Assembly (NCBI RefSeq): GCF_958298935.1
Contig: NC_084925.1
Span: forward strand, 10,599,001-10,663,000
Direction of reading: 5' to 3'
DNA: 64,000 bases
Source: Phragmites australis
Lineage: Eukaryota; Streptophyta; Magnoliopsida; Poales; Poaceae
Shown here: positions 57,782-64,000 of the stretch, in pieces
How positions within the stretch are numbered: the first letter of the stretch is position 1
How the letters are laid out: each line of letters opens with the position of its first letter
Translations under genes and position numbers: made by a program
The notes under the pieces: model-generated
Database searches by the model: none
Seen by the model: the letters and a program-made list of their open reading frames with translations, nothing else
What the model was told of the DNA's origin: nothing

Positions 57782-60148
57782 GCTGTTGAACAATCCCCAA
57801 AGGTCACCGCTGTCGTCGAGCTGCTGGATACCGCCCCGACGCAAACTTGCCCCTCAAATGAGTTCGCTATCGTCTCTTCTCCTTGTTTCCCCGCTCGCCG
57901 TCGAAGACCGGCCACTAGAGCTCAACTCTAGCGACCTCCCCAAGCCTACACCGCCTCACTAGAGCCCGCGCCATCGTTCGCATCACCCAAAGGAAGAAGA
58001 CCCAAGGTGACCCGTCCGATTTGATTTCAACTGCTAAGATTAGATGTAGAGATACCCCTTCGTGAGCCAATAGGAAGCCGCCACGTGTACACATAATCCA
58101 GTCAGATTATGTGCTCCGGTCAGTGCCACGTGTCGGTCCACGTCACCCTCACAGGTCCAGTCAGCGTTCCCTTGCCACGTCAGCATCCCTGTCAACGATG
58201 ACATCATCGTTGCACAATAATTCAAATTTTATTTAGAAAAATAATTTGTGAAAATAGAATATTCCAAAAAATAGGTTTTCTTTTAATAGAAAATTCCAGA
58301 GATTAGTATATGTTTTAAATATATGTTTTTAATAGGTTTTTTATTATGTTTTATTCTGAAAATAGTTTTAATGTTAGAATAAATGTTTTTATTTTGGAAA
58401 ATAGTTTAGAAAATATAGATAATTCTAATAATGTTTTAAATATGTTTTATTTAGTAAAATAAATGCTTTTAATATGTTTTGTTGCATATAAAATTAGTTT
58501 TAGTTCTAGAAAATGCAAAAAAAATTATAAAATTGTTTTATTCAGTTTTTTCCTGAAATAATTCTAGAAAATTTTAAATAAATATCTAGGCCTTTTAAAA
58601 ATTAAGTTTAATTCTAGAAAAATAGTTTTTATGTTTTTTAGCTATTTAAAAATTCATGTAGCCAAAGCTTTCGCGTCATAGCTTTGATTTGAGCGGTTCT
58701 TGCACCTAAATCTTCCTGAAATTGTGCCCTAGCCAGCCCTAGCGTTTGTTTGTTGTGTTAGCTTCATTTTACGCTTGTTCTTAGTGTGTTGTTCTCTCCG
58801 TGTGTAGACGATCATGTCTCGGAGCCGTTCAAGAATATTTAAGATCAAGACTTCGATGACTTTGAGCAGTATTTCGGAGAAGGCAAGTGTCCTTGATCAC
58901 ATTGACCCCATTGTAGAAAAGTGTGCATTTTATTTCTATTGCATGCTTGTCAATATGAATCCTATGACTAGGGTTTACTAGATTCTTTCATGGTTATCCT
59001 TGTCGCTTGTGTTATAGTTTGGGTGTCGTGGGTAGAATTTCTTAGTTGTGATGTCTAGTTGGGTGGTTTAAATGTTAATTTTTTAATGGTCTATGCAACA
59101 TGAACTGGTCTGGCAATCTTTTTAACAACATAGAACATAGGGATTCTGAGTAGGATGTGGTTTAATGATGGTGAGGGTATGCAATGTGGGCTGATGATAG
59201 TACTTGCTTGGGATTCTATGGATGGTTTATGGAGCATGTAACCTTGCACAACAGTGCAACCACGAGGCTTATATGAGTACGGTCTGGCCAATTAATTAGA
59301 TATCATCTTTATTTTGTATGCACTAGTTGGCTGTTAAGTGGCACAAGAGGGGGCCTTTGCAGTGGATGAAACCCCTGTTGGCAGTGAAATCTTAGTGGGT
59401 GTACACAGATTAGGAAGCGCTTTGTAAAGGCCTTGTAGTGAGACGCCAGCTCTACACCTCGAAAGTGTGAAGCAACTCGGGAATTACGACTCGTGGGTAA
59501 AGTGTGCAACCTCTACAGAGTATAAAACTGATATATCAGCCGTGCTCACGGTCAAGAGCAAGCTTGAACTTCTTCATGATTAGTGGGAAATCTTGGATGG
59601 TGGGTTGGTAGTCGGGTGGTGGTGACGCAATGAGTTGGTAGCTGGTTATAGAATACCTGGTGAGTCTGGTAGTTAGATGGAATATGATGAAATGTATCTT
59701 TTAAAGTCGTGTTGTCTCATATAGTAAATAGGACTGATGTACATTTTTGTGTCCTAGTCTTAGGATGACATAAATGCAGTAAACCTGAGACAAATCTTTC
59801 TTGTCTTAAACCCTCATGTCATAATTTCTCACACTTGTGGAATACGATATATACTTACACTTGCTATTTTCAATAATAAATATTGCCCAGTTGGAGAAGT
59901 CTACGCGGAGATCAAGAACAATAAAGGAGAGGCATCCTAGGTCGCGATGCCCCAGTCGATTGCCTATGGTGTGCCCTGAAGTTTTTGTTGGAGTTTTCTC
60001 TTGTTTTTTCGCTGCTATTTAAAACTCTAGTATTTATTTCAATAAAATTGTTTTTATTCATTATAATATTGTTTATCATTGATGAAATCACTACATATAT
60101 GATAAATTGATTCTGACGTACATATGAAATATATTTGGTTGTGTGACA
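57782..60148 (+). repeat. 3' part of a second, decayed Tekay-like LTR
   Basis: Blocks in the same order as in the LTR at 43.6-46.7 kb: a GAC..TT.GA...GAAGGCAAGTGTC block (58,850), CTCGTGGGTAAAGTGT (59,489), CCTCATGTCATAATTT (59,811), then a GAGATCAAGAACAATAAAG region and an end TTGTGTGACA at 60,148. The poly(T/A)-rich stretch 58,200-58,650 has no counterpart gene. Being close to the NAC promoter, it may affect that gene's neighbourhood. Confidence 0.65.
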
Positions 60149-60620
60149 CTTACTCCTATACGGATGGTCAAAAGAGACGATCCAAAGTTTGTTCTCATGA
60201 ACTAAAACTTTACATAAGCTCCCTGTCATGCTTAAAATATCCATGCATACATTAAAAAGATGTTTATGTGAAGAGTGCTACTTATTCGTAGTGACTAATT
60301 AAACATCTCTTGCAAGGATATAATTGCAAAAGATCACGTGATGAAGCTATTTGCAGATGGAGACATTCCATTGCTCCCCTCTGAGGCCATTTGTGTGGCA
60401 GGTCCCCTAGTCCAGAGACAATCCCCCTTCTTTTCCTTTAGTACTTCCAAAACCAGTCATGACCAAATGCAAACATCCTCACTGTACAGAGCACTGATCC
60501 ATTCTACAGGATTTCACAGCTAATTCCCATTCCTCCACAGCCCTTACATATTTTATTGCCCAGCTCTTGTGATGAGCATCCCAGCTGATATCCAAAGTCC
60601 CCAACCCTACCTGCCGTCTC
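60149..60620 (+). promoter_or_regulatory. Upstream region of the NAC gene
   Basis: About 470 bp between the retroelement end and the TATA box. A G-box core CACGTG lies at 60,335-60,340, within GATCACGTGATG. This is the only non-transposon sequence upstream of the gene, so proximal control elements should lie here or inside the LTR. Confidence 0.5.
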
Positions 60621-60628
60621 TTTATAAC
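60621..60628 (+). promoter_or_regulatory. TATA box of the NAC gene
   Basis: TTTATAAC in CGTCTCTTTATAACTC, about 208 bp upstream of the start codon, leaving room for a spliced 5' UTR. Confidence 0.55.
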
Positions 60629-60727
60629 TCATATACGATCTTGGTTCTCTTGCTTGTCTCTAGGCTGTTGTTGTTGCTTTCAAGCTGAGCAAAACGAAAG
60701 AAAGTTAAGGGAAAGGAGTCTTTCAAG

Positions 60728-60825
60728 GTATGCCCGTGGGTTTTTACCTTGTCCAGTGGGGAGATTATATAATGTTGTTCGTTGGAGCTTGAGCAAGCTT
60801 CTGATGTACGAATGTGATTTCTCAG
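60728..60825 (+). other. Probable 5'-UTR intron of the NAC gene
   Basis: CAAG|GTATGC at 60,728 and TTTCTCAG| at 60,825 give a 98-bp intron with good splice signals, ending 10 bp before the ATG. Inferred, not proven. Confidence 0.5.
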
Positions 60826-60835
60826 GTCAAGAAAT

Positions 60836-61974
60836 ATGCATCCGAGCAGCTCGCCGTTGTTCGTGCCGCCGGGCTTCCGATTCCACCCGACCGACGAGGA
60901 GCTCCTCTACTACTACCTGAGGAAGAAGGTCGCTTATGAGCCCATTGATCTTGATGTCATAAGGGAGATTGACCTCAACAAGCTTGAGCCATGGGATCTG
61001 AAAGGTAACTGCTGATGCAACCAGCCATGTCATGTAAAAAGCAAGATGCTAATGGCTATCTGTTAATCCTGCTGGGCTATTCATGGTGCAAGCATACAGA
61101 TCGGTGCAAGATTGAGACGGGGCCTCAGGAGGAGTGTTACTTCTTCAGCCACGAGGACAAGAAGTACCCGACAGGGACGCGCAAGAACCGGGCGACGACA
61201 GCCGGGTTCTGGAAAGCGACGGGGCGGGACAAGGCCATCTTCCTTTGTAACGCCGGTAGGAGGATCGGCCTGAGGAAGACGCTGGTGTTCTACACTGGTA
61301 GGGCCCCGCACGGCAAGAAGACGGACTGGATCATGCATGAGTACCGCCTCGATGACGACAACGTCGAGGTGCCAGTAACGGTAAGCACTAAACACACGAC
61401 TAGTAATTTTGGTGCAGTGCGCAGTGATAGTATATTCACAGGTCGGTTAATGGTGGTTCTTGAAATGTGTGGATTTCAGGAGATTGGATGGGTAGTGTGT
61501 AGGGTTTTCAAGAAGAAGAGCATCCAGAGGGACTTTGACCAGCCGGGTGTTGCGGTGTCGGGCGACGACGACGAGCTCCAGTCCTTCCATTACCCGGTCG
61601 GTGGTGCAACGCCGGTGGACCAGAAGCACGGCTTCCACCAGCTCATGCACGGTGGCTTCCCCACCTTCGACCCATCCGTGCACCTACCGCAGCTCACGAG
61701 CGCCGAGGCGCTGACGGGCGCCCCGGCGTTCATGTCCGGCGCGCCAGCCATCACCGTGAATCAGCTCGACATGGGCTGCTCTCCTCACAATATGATGAAG
61801 CTGACAACGTCCGGTGGCACTGCCGGTGACATGCTGCTGAACGGCAGCGACCGCTTTGCTGCTGCCGCCGCGGACTGGTCGATCTTGGACAAGCTCCTGG
61901 CGTCGCACCAGAACCTTGACCATCTCTTCCATGGCAAGCTCGGCGGAGCAGCCGTAGGAGCGCCTCACCATTAA
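60836..61974 (+). CDS. SMB-like: NAC-domain transcription factor, SOMBRERO/BEARSKIN type
   Basis: Three exons are predicted: 60,836-61,004, 61,100-61,380 and 61,480-61,974. All introns are GT-AG, and the result is about 314 residues with no stops. The N-terminal NAC domain (residues ~10-165) shows [84 protein letters not shown] and [14 protein letters not shown] domains bind DNA as dimers in the nucleus. The LRKKV...[15 protein letters not shown] signature and the C-terminal [19 protein letters not shown] resemble the Arabidopsis SMB/BRN clade, which controls root-cap maturation; orthology is inferred. The ATG is the first after the 5'-UTR intron and precedes the NAC domain by the usual short tail. 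A cysteine replaces the usual tryptophan in the EWYFFS motif (QEECYFFSH). It is the only intact host gene in the window. Confidence 0.88.
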
Positions 61975-62230
61975 TTATCAACAACAGCAGCTGATGGAAA
62001 TGAGCGCGTCTTCACTGCAGAGGCTGCCTGTTCTCCATTACCTTGGCTGCGAGGCCGCAGGTCTCCTCAGGTTATCTAAGTAGATGAAACGATGTGTAAT
62101 CTGTTCTTGGGGCAGATGAGCTCTTGTAATTTTCGTGAGGTTACGTTAATGGTTGATCCGTTTGATCTATTTTCATTCTGAATATTTTAGTGGTTCTTGG
62201 AATGTATATAAGCGCCTTTACTGTGTGCGG
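61975..62230 (+). other. 3' UTR of the NAC gene (approximate)
   Basis: T- and G-rich sequence with GTGTAATCTG and TTGTAATTTTCGTG stretches, as in plant 3' ends. No single polyadenylation signal is decisive; the end is a guess. Confidence 0.4.
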
Positions 62231-63506
62231 CATCCTGGTTCGTCGTAGCCCGGTTGCACTTGTTCTTGATGATGTTTAAATTTGGCAAAAACTTTTTAAT
62301 TTGTTAGGCACTCGTTGGAGTTATAAGTGAAGCATGGTCTACAAGATCTCTGACTTTTTCCGAGGGTTATTTGCTGGTGGCCAACAGTTTAGTACATTAA
62401 CCGACTAAGAATTACCAACAAGGCCTTTGGTATACAAACAAATTAATGTAAAGCAAATAAACTAAACCGTTGTCCACTTAAAAATAGAACTCTCAGAAAT
62501 AGTTAGAGCTCTTGTAGACTGATCGTCAGTAAAAGGGAAGTAATTAAGGAATATCAATACTAGTGTTGTCCTTATAGTTAGAGCTCTATTCCTTTTCACC
62601 CTTGTTGGTTGAACCTTTCACCAATTATTTGAGTATCTAGATGCATGGCTTCAAATGAAAAAGTTCTCAACTAGAAGTTGTAGTATCATCAACATCTAAA
62701 ATTTTCATATAAAGATTTTTTCCATCCGATTTTGTATGAATGCATTATGAACTTTCAAATATGTCACTATATGTCACTATAGACTTAGAACCGATACTAG
62801 TTTCTTGGGTTCATCATCATTTCACTAGTCTCTATGGTCAATGTTACACGCACACAATTTCACTAAAAATATTTATGTGAAAATATTAGTATAATCTCTT
62901 TAGTTTGAGTCTAGTAATTGTGAAAATATTTTTCATCAAAATGATACTTGTGATAATATTACAATGGTCTCTTTAGTTTGTGTTATAGTAGGATACGTAT
63001 TCCTTTTGACCATTCTTTTTCCTACATATTTATTGGAATTATATGAGTTGCAAACCATAGGCGTACGAATTATTAGTTGTGAAAATATTTTCATATACAT
63101 TACTTAAAAATATTATTCATCAAAATTATTAATTATGAAAATATTATTATTGATAGTTTATTAGCATAATCAACTATATTAAGATATTATTACAATCAGT
63201 TTGTGGCTAGAATTGACTAGAATAATAATTTTTTTTATTCTAGCATGTTCTAGCCATGAACTAACTATAACAATGTTTTTATTCTATTCGGTTCTAGCCA
63301 TGAACCGAAGGGAATAAGAATGCTATTATTCTAGTCGGTTCTAGCCATAAACCTACTGAAATAATGCTTTATTATAGTCAATTATTTAGCCACTTGACCA
63401 TCTTAGACGGTAGAGTTTATGAACCAATTGTGAAAAGAGTATGTAGTCCATTTTTGCAACCGACTGGGTAACCTTTTGGATCTGATTAGGGTTACTTTTT
63501 GTAGTG
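62231..63506. mobile_element. Decayed CACTA-like element, right end only
   Basis: The right end is TTACTTTTTGTAGTG at 63,506. Copies of CGGTTCTAGCCATGAACC-like motifs (four or five, about 63,190-63,400) form a subterminal array. An internal block at about 62,640-62,760 (AGTTGTAG..., ATTTTCATATAAAGATTTTTT) resembles the interior of the CACTA-type element at 52.2-53.5 kb. No left terminus or TSD could be placed, so the start is approximate. Confidence 0.5.
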
Positions 63507-64000
63507 GTAAGGTTTTAGATTTCCTTGAATAAAATACCAAGTTTTAGTCCAAACCTTCTCATATTACATCAGGTTTAACCTCTCACCAGTCTTGGGCCCA
63601 TATGGTTGTAGCACAAATGCTTTGGATGGGCCACGTGTGCTGCCATATCTACGCGTCATAATCAGATTTTGGATTGAAAGTTTTCACATGGGTTTTCTTT
63701 CATGATTGAATGCTATCACACTTAACCAAATCAAAATTTGAAAGTTTGTTAATAGGTGATGGTACATAGTCAAATATATCTGGTTATGTAGTTGGTAAGG
63801 TGAGAGATGGTTAAATATTTTTAAGAGAGTTTAGGATGACCTTCGTGATTATCTGAAACTATTATGGTGCTAAATAGTATATAAGAGAATGTAAAACCTT
63901 CGTGATCATTTGAAAATATTGTGGTGCTATGTAGGAAGGAAATGTAAAACCATCATTAAATGCCTCATTTTATCTGTTTGTGGTGTCTTAATTTTTTGAT
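63507..64000. other. Unassigned AT-rich sequence
   Basis: About 490 bp to the window end. A pair of near-repeats (CCTTCGTGATTATCTGAAA near 63,841 and CCTTCGTGATCATTTGAAA near 63,898) is all that stands out. Confidence 0.4.

Noticed and set aside
61015..61099. Open frame running from an in-frame ATG at 61,015 through the whole NAC gene (319 residues).
   Set aside because: It starts inside intron 1 and reads through intron 2; it lacks the conserved [12 protein letters not shown] start. The three-exon model restores a complete NAC domain.

Overview
The window is repeat-rich nuclear DNA from a grass (Poaceae), probably panicoid. The basis is the GC-rich third codon positions of its one intact gene, abundant Stowaway-type MITEs, and grass-typical LTR families (SIRE-like copia, Tat-lineage and Tekay-like gypsy, En/Spm CACTA). 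No species can be named from sequence alone. No rRNA, tRNA, CRISPR array or prokaryotic gene was seen. Superfamily names rest on recognised protein motifs, termini and target-site duplications (TSDs) read by eye, not on database searches.

Layout. 1-4.7 kb: minus-strand Ty3/gypsy element running off the left edge, with gag, protease, RT and RNase H remains, a PBS and the start of its 5' LTR. 5.0-7.9 kb: 3' end of a plus-strand SIRE-like copia element. 7.9-10.4 kb: minus-strand remnant of a DUF4283/zinc-knuckle protein. 11.2-12.9 kb: PIF/Harbinger fragment and a hAT element, with a 402-bp tandem duplication across their junction. 13.2-16.4 kb: a 211-bp mini solo LTR, a 75-bp tandem duplication, a CACTA-like non-autonomous element and a (TA)n tract. 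16,614-30,343: a CACTA element bounded by an AAG TSD, carrying a decayed TNP2-type transposase and a Ulp1-protease-like gene on the minus strand, and interrupted by a Tat-lineage gypsy element (17,223-24,814, TSD TTACT) with an antisense ORF. 30.3-35.1 kb: MITEs, one nested in another, and a compact non-autonomous LTR element (32,795-35,078, TSD ACAAC). 35,367-50,613: a 15.2-kb minus-strand SIRE-like copia element (TSD CATAA) interrupted by a Tekay-like solo LTR, itself interrupted by a third solo LTR. 50.6-60.1 kb: a non-autonomous CACTA with a long hairpin, several MITEs with exact TSDs, a copia solo LTR and a second Tekay-like LTR. 60.3-62.2 kb: the only apparently intact host gene, a three-exon NAC transcription factor of the SOMBRERO/BEARSKIN type. 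62.2-64 kb: decayed CACTA-like repeats.

The window is therefore one host gene plus a stratified record of insertions. In several places the order of events can be read exactly from nested termini and TSDs. Nearly every transposon coding region has stops and frameshifts, so the elements look inactive. The most unusual pieces are the Ulp1-like gene with visible His, Asp and Cys residues, the antisense ORF of the Tat element, the 393-bp-interior LTR element, and the tandem duplication across a PIF/hAT junction.
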